DNA from: a bacterium
GTDB taxonomy: Bacteria; Bacteroidota; Ignavibacteria; Kapaibacteriales; UBA961
Length of the DNA: 10,262 bases
Assembly: GCA_022844575.1 (NCBI GenBank)
Contig: JALHLL010000118.1
Span: 1 to 10,262 of the forward strand
Direction of reading: 5' to 3'
Part shown: one piece after another, positions 1 through 7,332 of the stretch
Numbering within the stretch: position 1 is the stretch's first letter
Layout of the letters: every line of letters starts with the position of its first letter
The notes under the pieces: generated by a model
What the model was told of the DNA's origin: nothing
What the model saw: the letters and a program-made list of their open reading frames with translations, nothing else
The model's database searches: none
Position numbers and translations under genes: made by a program

Positions 1-1
1 G

Positions 2-2290
2 AAATACCCGCAAGTGAAAGTGAGTAATTTTATGTTCAGGAATAAGGGCGATCTGAGCTTTGAGGACATATCAGAAGCATGGGGTGTTTCAGAACCGATT
101 AATACTAATTCGGCTGTTTATGCCGATTTAGATAATGATGGCGATTTGGATATTGTTCAGAATAATCTTGATACGATTCCTACTGTTTTTAGAAACATGA
201 CTATTGAGAGAAAACTGGGAAATTTTCTCGATTGCGAATTATATGGCTCACCTAAAAACATAAATGGTTTAAATGCAAGGGTTACGATAACGATTAATAA
301 TAGTATTCAGATACAGGAGATGACTGCAACTCGCGGTTTTACCAGTGGCATAACAATACCATTACATTTCGGTATCGGAAAGTCAACAATAGTAGATGAT
401 ATTACTATAGTATGGCAAGATGGTAAAACACAGTCTTTAAAAAAAATACCCGCGAATACTAAAGTTAAGTTTTACCATAAAGATGCTCAATCGGGCTCGC
501 AGGTAAACACGATTGTCACTATGACTGAAAGAATACAGTTAAAGTCTTCAAAGAAAACAAATAACAATAAGAAAAAAGTTGTTGGAGAAGTAAAGCCTAT
601 TGATTTTTCTTTGACCGAAAAGAAATTGTCTCCGAAGTTTATCCGTTCGGAAAGAGTATTTGATGATTTCTTTGCGTGTCGGTTACAGCCAAATAAATTA
701 TCGTTAAACGGTCCCTCGACGGCAGTAGGAGATGTGAATAATGATGGATTGGATGATTTCATTATGGGCGGAGCAGAAGGCACAAAAGCGATTGTAGTAA
801 CTCAGACAAAAACCGGTGAGTTTAATATTTCAGCGCAACCTTCTTTGGAAGCCGATTCCCTTTTTGAAGATCAGGCGGTTTTACTTTTTGATTTGGATAA
901 GGATGGTGATTTGGATTTGTATGTAGCAAGTGGTGGAAGTGAATCCGTTGTTGACGAAGTCAAATACAGGCAGGACAGGGTTTATCTGAATAATGGCAAA
1001 GGAGAATTCGAGAGATCTGATCAATCATTAGTAGTGGATGCTCGAGAAAAAGGTAGTAGCTCATGTGTTGTTGCCGCCGATATTGATTCTGATGGAGATT
1101 TAGACTTATTTGTTGGCGGACGAAATACTCCGGAAATGTACCCGAAAGTTCCGAGAAGTTATGTCCTTTATAATGATAATGGTGTGCTGCGTGATTATAC
1201 AATGAACATTGCACCTGAAATCAATAGGATAGGAATGGTAACATCGGCACTATGGACCGACATTGATAATGATAATGACTATGATTTGATTGTTGTGGGC
1301 GAGTGGATGTATCCGAGAGTTTTTGTTAACAGCGGTCTCGCTTTAAGCGAAAGCACTACTTTTTCGCAACAACTTGATACATTAAAAGGCTGGTGGTTTA
1401 GTATAAACGGTGCCGATTTGGATAATGATGGTGATATAGATTATGTACTCGGAAATTTAGGAAAAAACTCGCGATATAAGGCATCTGTAGAGAACCCGAT
1501 ACGGATGTACGTAAACGATTTTGACAAAAACGGCAGTCAAGATCATGTCTTGACCACAATGGAAAACGGAAAAGAAGTTGCCACTCGTTTACGTGATGCC
1601 TTGGTACAACAAATGCCTTTTATTCAGAAGCGTTTTCCTTCTTATGCTGATTTTGCAAAGGCAGGAATACGCGAGTTATTTGCAATTCAAGATGTTGATT
1701 CTGCTGTGAAGCTATCAGCAACAATGTTTAGCTCCGTTGTGCTGGAGAATAAAGGAAATGGAAGATTTGATGTTAAGCCATTGCCTCAACTTGTTCAATC
1801 AGCTCCATTATTCGGAACTTTTATTGATGATATTAATGGTGACGGTTTCCTTGACATTATGTGTTCCGGAAATTTCTATGGCGCGGATACGGAGATGTGG
1901 CGTTATGATGCAAATTTAGGAAACGTTGTTTACGGTAGTGATAATTTGAAATTTACATGTGACGCCAAACAAAAAGAAGGTTTTCATTTATGGGGTGATT
2001 CAAGAAATATTACGGCTCTACGTTCTGCTATTACCGGTACGGTTTCATTATTGGTAGGTATAAATGGTAAAATTCCGCAATTATTTGAATTTAGTTCAGA
2101 TTATACGGTGTTACCTCCCTTCGCAAATGTAAATAGTGCTGTGCAAGGAGCATTAGTCCACTTGAAAAATGGCAGTATTCGGAAAGTAGAACGCTATTAT
2201 GGTTCAGGATATTATTCTCAATCTTCCCCAATAATTCTCAATTCACCACAAATCAAAAAAATTGATTTTTATAGTTATAAGATTAAATAA
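2..2290 (+). CDS. FG-GAP/VCBS repeat protein with ASPIC/UnbV domain (5'-truncated by window edge)
   Basis: The reading frame is open from the first complete codon (base 2), and the first visible residues (KYPQVKVSNFMFRNKGD) already fit the 'NflfrNnGdgtF' signature of FG-GAP/ASPIC proteins. The GTG at 14 is therefore not the true start and the gene continues off the left edge. Eight Asp/Asn-rich calcium-binding-type loops are visible: one near base 124 (DLDNDGDLD), then near 730, 889, 1075, 1258, 1414, 1516 and 1828. Such loops mark blades of an integrin-like beta-propeller. Between the first and second lies an ASPIC/UnbV domain (about 215-475; NGLNARVTI, LHFGIGKS, ITIVWQDGKTQ), followed by a Lys/Asn-rich linker (about 535-600). 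The tail (YGSGYYSQSSPIIL) resembles the sequence that ends long Bacteroidota homologues. Family members are secreted or surface proteins, related to CRTAC1, without known catalytic activity; a role in adhesion or ligand binding is inference. No T9SS sorting domain is seen at the C-terminus, and the signal peptide cannot be seen. Probably co-transcribed with the lipoprotein gene downstream. Confidence 0.9.
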   Translation, partial: KYPQVKVSNFMFRNKGDLSFEDISEAWGVSEPINTNSAVYADLDNDGDLDIVQNNLDTIPTVFRNMTIERKLGNFLDCELYGSPKNINGLNARVTITINNSIQIQEMTATRGFTSGITIPLHFGIGKSTIVDDITIVWQDGKTQSLKKIPANTKVKFYHKDAQSGSQVNTIVTMTERIQLKSSKKTNNNKKKVVGEVKPIDFSLTEKKLSPKFIRSERVFDDFFACRLQPNKLSLNGPSTAVGDVNNDGLDDFIMGGAEGTKAIVVTQTKTGEFNISAQPSLEADSLFEDQAVLLFDLDKDGDLDLYVASGGSESVVDEVKYRQDRVYLNNGKGEFERSDQSLVVDAREKGSSSCVVAADIDSDGDLDLFVGGRNTPEMYPKVPRSYVLYNDNGVLRDYTMNIAPEINRIGMVTSALWTDIDNDNDYDLIVVGEWMYPRVFVNSGLALSESTTFSQQLDTLKGWWFSINGADLDNDGDIDYVLGNLGKNSRYKASVENPIRMYVNDFDKNGSQDHVLTTMENGKEVATRLRDALVQQMPFIQKRFPSYADFAKAGIRELFAIQDVDSAVKLSATMFSSVVLENKGNGRFDVKPLPQLVQSAPLFGTFIDDINGDGFLDIMCSGNFYGADTEMWRYDANLGNVVYGSDNLKFTCDAKQKEGFHLWGDSRNITALRSAITGTVSLLVGINGKIPQLFEFSSDYTVLPPFANVNSAVQGALVHLKNGSIRKVERYYGSGYYSQSSPIILNSPQIKKIDFYSYKIK

Positions 2291-2293
2291 TGT

Positions 2294-2300
2294 AGGGTGG
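2294..2300 (+). promoter_or_regulatory. Ribosome binding site of the small lipoprotein gene
   Basis: AGGGTGG lies three bases before the ATG at 2304, with its AGGG core about six bases upstream. It supports that start over the in-frame ATG at 2262, which lies inside the preceding gene and would put charged and polar residues ahead of the signal peptide. The ATG at 2313 is the other possible start; it would shorten the n-region to a single Lys. Confidence 0.5.
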
Positions 2301-2303
2301 GAA

Positions 2304-2633
2304 ATGAAAAAAATGAAACTTTTCGCTGTGACTATAGTAGCAGCCTTCATTGCTGGTTGCGCTTCTTCGCCACCTGCAGGCGATGAATTTGGCACGGAAT
2401 TATGTGACTGTGTAAAACAAGCTCAAGGAGACAGAAAAATATTTAATGAATGTGTTGCGAAGCTCTCCAAAGAAGCAATTCCCTTTTTCCGAGAAAACGG
2501 AAAAGATAGTAATATTTTAAGGCGAGATTGGAAAAAAAAGATGTTTGAAAGTACCAACGAATGTAGAGATGAATTAGAGAAAATGGGCTTTAACATTGAT
2601 GCGATAAAAGAAAATTGGACAAAAAAAAGATAA
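2304..2633 (+). CDS. Small cysteine-rich lipoprotein, function unknown
   Basis: A 109-residue protein beginning MKKMKLF, with a hydrophobic segment ending in the lipobox I-A-G-C. Cys19 is the predicted lipidated residue, so the mature protein of about 91 residues would be envelope-anchored. The mature part has a short Ser/Pro/Gly linker and then a charged, helix-prone domain with four cysteines: a C-D-C pair (34, 36) and single Cys at 50 and 87, the latter two both in an N-E-C context. Two disulfides or a metal site are possible; this is inference. Small Bacteroidota envelope proteins with a 'CxC...C' helical pattern are common, but I cannot assign a named family or function. It starts 13 bases after the stop of the VCBS protein gene, which suggests one operon and perhaps a shared location at the cell surface. 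The 3' end contains two runs of eight A. Signal peptide and lipobox are clear; the biological role is not. Confidence 0.85.
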   Translation: MKKMKLFAVTIVAAFIAGCASSPPAGDEFGTELCDCVKQAQGDRKIFNECVAKLSKEAIPFFRENGKDSNILRRDWKKKMFESTNECRDELEKMGFNIDAIKENWTKKR

Positions 2634-2725
2634 TTCATGTAACAAAATTGATGTTTAGGTGTTCTTGCAAGGACTATGCCGAACTATCTGTATAGATGAG
2701 TTGGAAGGAATATTAGGCTATGTTT

Positions 2726-2766
2726 AAGTAATGAAATACTGCATTAAGATAATTTCATCATTACTT
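2726..2766 (+). other. Imperfect hairpin in the spacer after the lipoprotein gene
   Basis: AAGTAATG (2726-2733) pairs with CATTACTT (2759-2766), and the adjoining AAAT (2734-2737) pairs with ATTT (2752-2755). This gives a 12-pair stem with a three-base bulge (CAT, 2756-2758) and a 14-base loop. It lies about 93 bases after the lipoprotein stop and 100 bases before the next start. No T-run follows, so it is not a standard intrinsic terminator. It may be an mRNA 3' structure, an operator-like inverted repeat, or chance pairing in AT-rich DNA. Confidence 0.35.
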
Positions 2767-2770
2767 CATG

Positions 2771-2834
2771 TAAATCACTATGTATGATTAATAATTATGT
2801 AGTAATTTGCTTTTAATGTGTATATAAATCACTA
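2771..2834 (+). repeat. Two-copy direct repeat upstream of the T9SS cargo gene
   Basis: TAAATCACTA occurs exactly at 2771-2780 and again at 2825-2834, 54 bases apart start to start. Similarity continues downstream in weaker form (TGTATGATTA against CGAGTATGTTA). Both copies lie in the AT-rich spacer, the second ending 31 bases before the ATG at 2866. A regulator-binding pair is possible, but a ten-base match in AT-rich DNA may also be chance. Confidence 0.35.
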
Positions 2835-2853
2835 CGAGTATGTTATGTTTTTT

Positions 2854-2857
2854 GGAG
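2854..2857 (+). promoter_or_regulatory. Ribosome binding site deciding the start of the large T9SS cargo gene
   Basis: GGAG ends eight bases before the ATG at 2866, a good Shine-Dalgarno spacing. It selects this start over the in-frame GTG at 2818 and ATG at 2845, both of which would add polar and acidic residues (MYINHYEY...) before the signal peptide. Confidence 0.65.
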
Positions 2858-2865
2858 AAAAATCT

Positions 2866-5800
2866 ATGATACGATTTACCGTGTGTCAGTGGTTGCGATT
2901 GATATCGCTAGTCCCGTTACTCTGCTTTGTGTTACTTAATTCGGCTTCGTCTCAATGTGATCCTGGGCCCACCAACGGTGGTTGGGGTATTGCAATTACA
3001 GGTGTACAGATTGGAACACTAAATAATCCGACTGCACCACAAGAAGGCGTATATTCGGATTACACCGGTTTGACGCCCCCCACAATCCTAACCGGAACAA
3101 CTCAAACACTTACAATAGTTACCGATGACCAATGGTGGGGTAGTAACGGAACTGTGTACATTGATTGGAACGGCGATAGTGATTTCACGGAAGATGAAGT
3201 TGTTTTCACTTGGCAAGACCAGGGCGGCACGGGAAATGTGAATGAAGTGAGCGTCAATTTCCCAATTTCATTAACAGGTGGTATGAGAAGGATGCGAGTT
3301 CTATACGCAGGTGACTGGGGAGCCCCGATTCCACCTTGTGTATCGTTTTTCGGTGAAGCGGAAGAATATATGTTGGATGTACAACCCCCGACACCCGATC
3401 CTTCTCCTGTAGCTATCGTGCTTGCCAATGTCGGTAGTACTTCGGCTATTAGCCCACCTGTAGGTGCGGGCAATTATGATATTGGTTTTATTCTTCAGAA
3501 TGTAAGCGGGGGTGCTTTAGCTTCTGTTACTGCTAATTATACAATTAATGGGCCTCAAAGTACAAGTGGAACTGTAAACTGGTCAGGAAATTTACCGGTT
3601 GGTGGAAATGTTTATGTTCCTCTTGTATCGAACTTTGTTTTGAACGATCCTTTACAACCATATAGTGTTAGTATTACATTAACAAACTCAGCAGGAACTC
3701 AGGGACCGGGTGACGGCAATCTTGCCAATAACTCTCTTTCGGGATTTGTTGCAATGGCATTAAACGGAAGTCCGGATCCTTTGAATCCTAATATTTACTA
3801 TGTAAGCGGAACACCGGTTCCGGGACAATGGTTTGCAAATCTTACGGATGTAGCTGCTGCTTTAACATATGGCGGAATCTTGGGTGCTGTAGAGTTTCGT
3901 GTTCGTCCCGGTACATATAATGAGCAAATGCTTATCGGACAAGTATCGCAAACAGTACAAGGTGTACCCGGTAGTTCTCCGTCTCGTCCTGTAACGTTTA
4001 CAGCTGATGCAGCTGCCGGTGGTAATGTAAACAACGTTATACTTTCTTCATCAAACTCGTCGATTAACAATTATACGATACACTTGAATGCTTCGGATTT
4101 TATCACATTCCGTAATATGACTTTTTCTATTAATACGCTTTCTGCATCGGCAGGTCGAAATATCTGGATGAGAAATGGTAACAGCAACATTACTTTTTCA
4201 AATTGCCGTTTTAATGGACGTAGCGGGGTTACAAACAGTTCGGCGGATGCTCTTATCTATTCAGAACCATCTACACTTGCTACGAATGCAGTGACTAATT
4301 TGAACATCAATAATTCGACATTTACAAATGGTGCATATTCGATATATCTTGAAGGTGGTGGTTCAGGTCCAGCACATACCGGATTGACAATAATGGATAA
4401 TTCCTTAAGCAATTTCGGTACAAGCGGTATCTATGTGCAGCGTTTTACAGCTCCGATGATTACCAATAACCTTATTACGAATACTTCTTCCGCAATACCG
4501 GCAACAGGTATTGATTTGGATTTGATTCAGACCGGTGGCACAGTCGGATATAACAGAATATCATTCGCCCGTCCGGGAAATGGTATCCGCACAATGAATA
4601 ATGCAGCAACAACAGCAACACCATACCTTATATCCAATAATATGGTTAATATAGGTAACGGTTCAAGTACGGGAGCAAACGGTATTAACGTTCCCTCTAT
4701 CACAAATGCTAACATTTTTCATAATACTGTTAATATTAACGGTGTTGCCGGAATACCCGTCTCAGCAGCATTTAATCTGAATACTGTTAGCGGAACAGTA
4801 AGAGTTGTTAATAATATTTTCTATAATAGATCAAATGGTTTTGCATACGTTTTAGTCTCGTCATTCCCTACACAATCTGACTATAATAATATATTTACAG
4901 CAGGTGCAAATCTGGGTAATAGAGGCAATGTTAACTATGCTAATATCACAACATTCCGTTCAGGTACCTTTGAACAAAATTCTCAATCAGTGCCTGTAAA
5001 CTTTATTGGTTCTTCCTCAACATTCTTGAGCCAACCTGACTTCCAATTGCGAGGCACAAACAGTTATAATAATTCTTCAGTCGGTAATGTTGCCGATGAT
5101 TTTAACAGAACTGCCCGTATGGCTCCGCCTTATATGGGTGCGCATGAATTAGTGCCGGTTATTACATTTGCCTCCGGTCCTGTTGACAGTACTTGTACGG
5201 GTGGCGATATTACTCTTCGTGCTCTTCCGATTGTTAAAACAGTAGTTGACGGTATAACAACCACATTGTACGATGCAACATCGGGTACCCCTGCACCATC
5301 ATGGATATCATTCCGCTGGTCAAAAGGCGGTTCTCCGTTATTTGATCAAGCAGGCAAAATATCCGGTAGCCGTACAATGAATCTAACCATTGCAAGCACC
5401 AATTTCTTTGATGGTGATAATTATTCGATGTTGGCAATAGTTAAAGACGGTTCGGCGTTCCGTGATAATCCGGTTGATACTCTTTTTTACTCTTATGCCG
5501 TTACACTCAAAATCAATGAACCAGTTGAAATTCGTCGTAATCCATTATCACAAGTTGTTTGTCGCGCGGGTGTTGTCAGTTTGAATGTCATTGCCTCACA
5601 AGGAACAATCTGGGGTTATCAATGGTATAAAGACGGTCAACCGTTAACCGACGGTAATAATATCTTTAATTCGCAAAGAGTTGAAGGTTCGAGAACTGTA
5701 AACTTGGTGATGACGGGAGTAGATTATCAGGTATCAGGACGTTATATGTGTATGCTTCAAACAGCATGTGGAGCAAGTTCGGTACCGACGGAAGAAGCGG

Positions 5801-7221
5801 TCGTCTATATCGCTCGTCCGACAAAAATAGGCACAGCCCCGATGAGTCAAGTAGTCTCCAATGGCGGAACAGCACGATTTGAAGTAAAAGTATCGGAAAT
5901 AACTGAGGGTCCGAATGTGACACCGGTTAAATATATGTGGTACAAAGGCACACAACAAATCAAAGACAGTCCACGCATCAGTGGTGCAGCCGGTTCCGTA
6001 CTGACGATACGCAATGTAGGAGTTAACGATGTTGGCAGTAACTATTATGTAAAAGTAATCGGTGCTTGCGGCAATGACTCTTCACAAGTATTCGCCTTGT
6101 CTATCGGTTCTATCACGGTTAATACCCAACCGGCATCAGCAGATGTCTGTGAAGGCAGTGATGCAGTATTGACAGTTTCTGCAACCCCGAACGGTGCACA
6201 AGGATTGAGCTTAGGATATCAGTGGCGTAAAGGAACGGTTAACTTGAGCGAAGGTGGTCGTTATAGCGGCACACAGACCTCAAGTTTAACGATCAATGAT
6301 GTAGAAACAGCAGATGCTGGTGCATATAATTGCGTCATCAGTTTGAATCCGGGTGCAATCGTAACGGAAACAAGTACGGATGCCGCCTTGACCGTAAAAC
6401 CGGGTGTAAGTTTTGTGAATCACCCTCAATCGGGAATCATTTGCGAAGGACAACCTGCGGAATTATGGGTTAACGCTTCTGGTACAGGCGCATTAACATA
6501 TCAATGGAAACTGAACGGTAATGATATAGCCGGCGCAACAGACTCTAACTATAAAGTAGCGAGTATGAAAGGCACTGATGCAGGCAATTATAGTGTAGCT
6601 GTGACAGGCGATTGCGGAACGAAAGTATCCCAAGTTGCAATGTTGAAGATGAAAACAAAACCTGTGGTATATGGTCCGACAGAAAGCAAATTGAGCATCA
6701 AAGCAGGCGGATTCTTACGTTTGGCAGTTGCGACAGTAAGCGATCGTTCGACGAAATATCAATGGTATCGCGGCAGCACGGCGATTACGAATGATTCGAT
6801 CAGCAATGCGGTGTATATGAAATTCGGTGTAGCGACAGGTACCGATGCAGGTAAATACTATTGCGTAGTCACAAATGATTGCGGTTCAACGAATTCTGAC
6901 ACAATTGATGTGACTGTAACGACTGAAGTATCGGGCGTTGACGAAGAGAATATCCATGGTGTCTATTTGAAAGAGAATGAACCGAATCCATTCAGCGGTA
7001 CAACAACAATTCGTTTTAATGTACCGCAACGTGGGGCAGCGCAGTTGACAATCAGCGACAATTTCGGTCGTCAGTTGGCAATCATTGCAGATGGTGTCTA
7101 TTCGGGCGAACAATCCATAGAGTTTGACCCGAACGTCTTGGGCTTAAGTTCGGGAGTGTATAACTATACATTAACGACGAATGGACAAAGTTTGACGAAG
7201 AAAATGATCTTCGTAAAATAA
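2866..7221 (+). CDS. Secreted modular T9SS cargo protein: GEVED, beta-helix, six Ig-like domains, type A sorting domain
   Basis: The product has 1451 residues. Residues 1-30 form a signal peptide (MIRF start, hydrophobic core, cleavage likely around SASSQ). Residues 31-170 resemble a GEVED domain (VYIDWNGDSDFTEDE; the name motif appears as GEAEEY). Residues 178-295 form a CARDB-like beta-sandwich. Residues 310-760 look like a right-handed parallel beta-helix rich in N/S/T turns (for example NLNINNSTFTNGAYSIYLEG), as in pectate-lyase-like proteins. Six Ig-like domains begin near 765, 885, 985, 1083, 1180 and 1265; most carry the YQW/FRW and D(A)G-Y-x-C/V motifs. Residues 1366-1451 are a T9SS type A sorting domain (NEPNPFSGTTTIRFNVP, LSSGVYNYTL, TKKMIFVK). 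By family knowledge, such proteins cross the outer membrane by T9SS, lose this domain, and are anchored to the surface or released. No catalytic triad or other active site was identified; adhesion or polysaccharide binding is inference. The gene has its own spacer upstream and a strong terminator downstream, so it is probably monocistronic. GC rises toward the 3' end. Confidence 0.92.
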   Translation: MIRFTVCQWLRLISLVPLLCFVLLNSASSQCDPGPTNGGWGIAITGVQIGTLNNPTAPQEGVYSDYTGLTPPTILTGTTQTLTIVTDDQWWGSNGTVYIDWNGDSDFTEDEVVFTWQDQGGTGNVNEVSVNFPISLTGGMRRMRVLYAGDWGAPIPPCVSFFGEAEEYMLDVQPPTPDPSPVAIVLANVGSTSAISPPVGAGNYDIGFILQNVSGGALASVTANYTINGPQSTSGTVNWSGNLPVGGNVYVPLVSNFVLNDPLQPYSVSITLTNSAGTQGPGDGNLANNSLSGFVAMALNGSPDPLNPNIYYVSGTPVPGQWFANLTDVAAALTYGGILGAVEFRVRPGTYNEQMLIGQVSQTVQGVPGSSPSRPVTFTADAAAGGNVNNVILSSSNSSINNYTIHLNASDFITFRNMTFSINTLSASAGRNIWMRNGNSNITFSNCRFNGRSGVTNSSADALIYSEPSTLATNAVTNLNINNSTFTNGAYSIYLEGGGSGPAHTGLTIMDNSLSNFGTSGIYVQRFTAPMITNNLITNTSSAIPATGIDLDLIQTGGTVGYNRISFARPGNGIRTMNNAATTATPYLISNNMVNIGNGSSTGANGINVPSITNANIFHNTVNINGVAGIPVSAAFNLNTVSGTVRVVNNIFYNRSNGFAYVLVSSFPTQSDYNNIFTAGANLGNRGNVNYANITTFRSGTFEQNSQSVPVNFIGSSSTFLSQPDFQLRGTNSYNNSSVGNVADDFNRTARMAPPYMGAHELVPVITFASGPVDSTCTGGDITLRALPIVKTVVDGITTTLYDATSGTPAPSWISFRWSKGGSPLFDQAGKISGSRTMNLTIASTNFFDGDNYSMLAIVKDGSAFRDNPVDTLFYSYAVTLKINEPVEIRRNPLSQVVCRAGVVSLNVIASQGTIWGYQWYKDGQPLTDGNNIFNSQRVEGSRTVNLVMTGVDYQVSGRYMCMLQTACGASSVPTEEAVVYIARPTKIGTAPMSQVVSNGGTARFEVKVSEITEGPNVTPVKYMWYKGTQQIKDSPRISGAAGSVLTIRNVGVNDVGSNYYVKVIGACGNDSSQVFALSIGSITVNTQPASADVCEGSDAVLTVSATPNGAQGLSLGYQWRKGTVNLSEGGRYSGTQTSSLTINDVETADAGAYNCVISLNPGAIVTETSTDAALTVKPGVSFVNHPQSGIICEGQPAELWVNASGTGALTYQWKLNGNDIAGATDSNYKVASMKGTDAGNYSVAVTGDCGTKVSQVAMLKMKTKPVVYGPTESKLSIKAGGFLRLAVATVSDRSTKYQWYRGSTAITNDSISNAVYMKFGVATGTDAGKYYCVVTNDCGSTNSDTIDVTVTTEVSGVDEENIHGVYLKENEPNPFSGTTTIRFNVPQRGAAQLTISDNFGRQLAIIADGVYSGEQSIEFDPNVLGLSSGVYNYTLTTNGQSLTKKMIFVK

Positions 7222-7256
7222 GGTTGAGATAAAATAAATACGAAGTGATTCGTTAC

Positions 7257-7293
7257 AAGAGAGCCGGAGATAAAACACTCCGGCTCTCTTTTT
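7257..7293 (+). terminator. Strong intrinsic terminator after the T9SS cargo gene
   Basis: A perfect 13-pair GC-rich stem (7257-7269 with 7278-7290) encloses the eight-base loop ATAAAACA, and TTTTT at 7289-7293 follows. It lies 35 bases after the stop at 7221. The opposite strand has only a short T pair after the stem, so termination is expected mainly for the plus strand. Confidence 0.92.
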
Positions 7294-7332
7294 ATATAGT
7301 AAGATTCTGTGATTGAGATTTGCCGTAAAATT

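Noticed and set aside
487..783. Minus-strand open frame inside the VCBS protein gene
   Set aside because: The plus-strand frame carries clear FG-GAP loops through this stretch; the antisense peptide matches nothing recognisable.
2800..2852. Bacteroidota-type promoter (TTG ... TAnnTTTG) upstream of the T9SS cargo gene
   Set aside because: Only near matches were seen (TAATTTG near 2803-2809, TATGTTTT near 2844-2851) and their spacing does not fit a -33/-7 pair.
2818..2865. An upstream GTG/ATG start for the T9SS cargo gene
   Set aside because: It would place polar and acidic residues before the signal peptide and has no ribosome binding site, whereas GGAG at 2854-2857 fits the ATG at 2866.
3102..4070. 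Several minus-strand open frames (3102-3473, 3798-4070) inside the T9SS cargo gene
   Set aside because: The plus-strand GEVED, CARDB-like and beta-helix sequence is continuous here; these are shadows of its composition.
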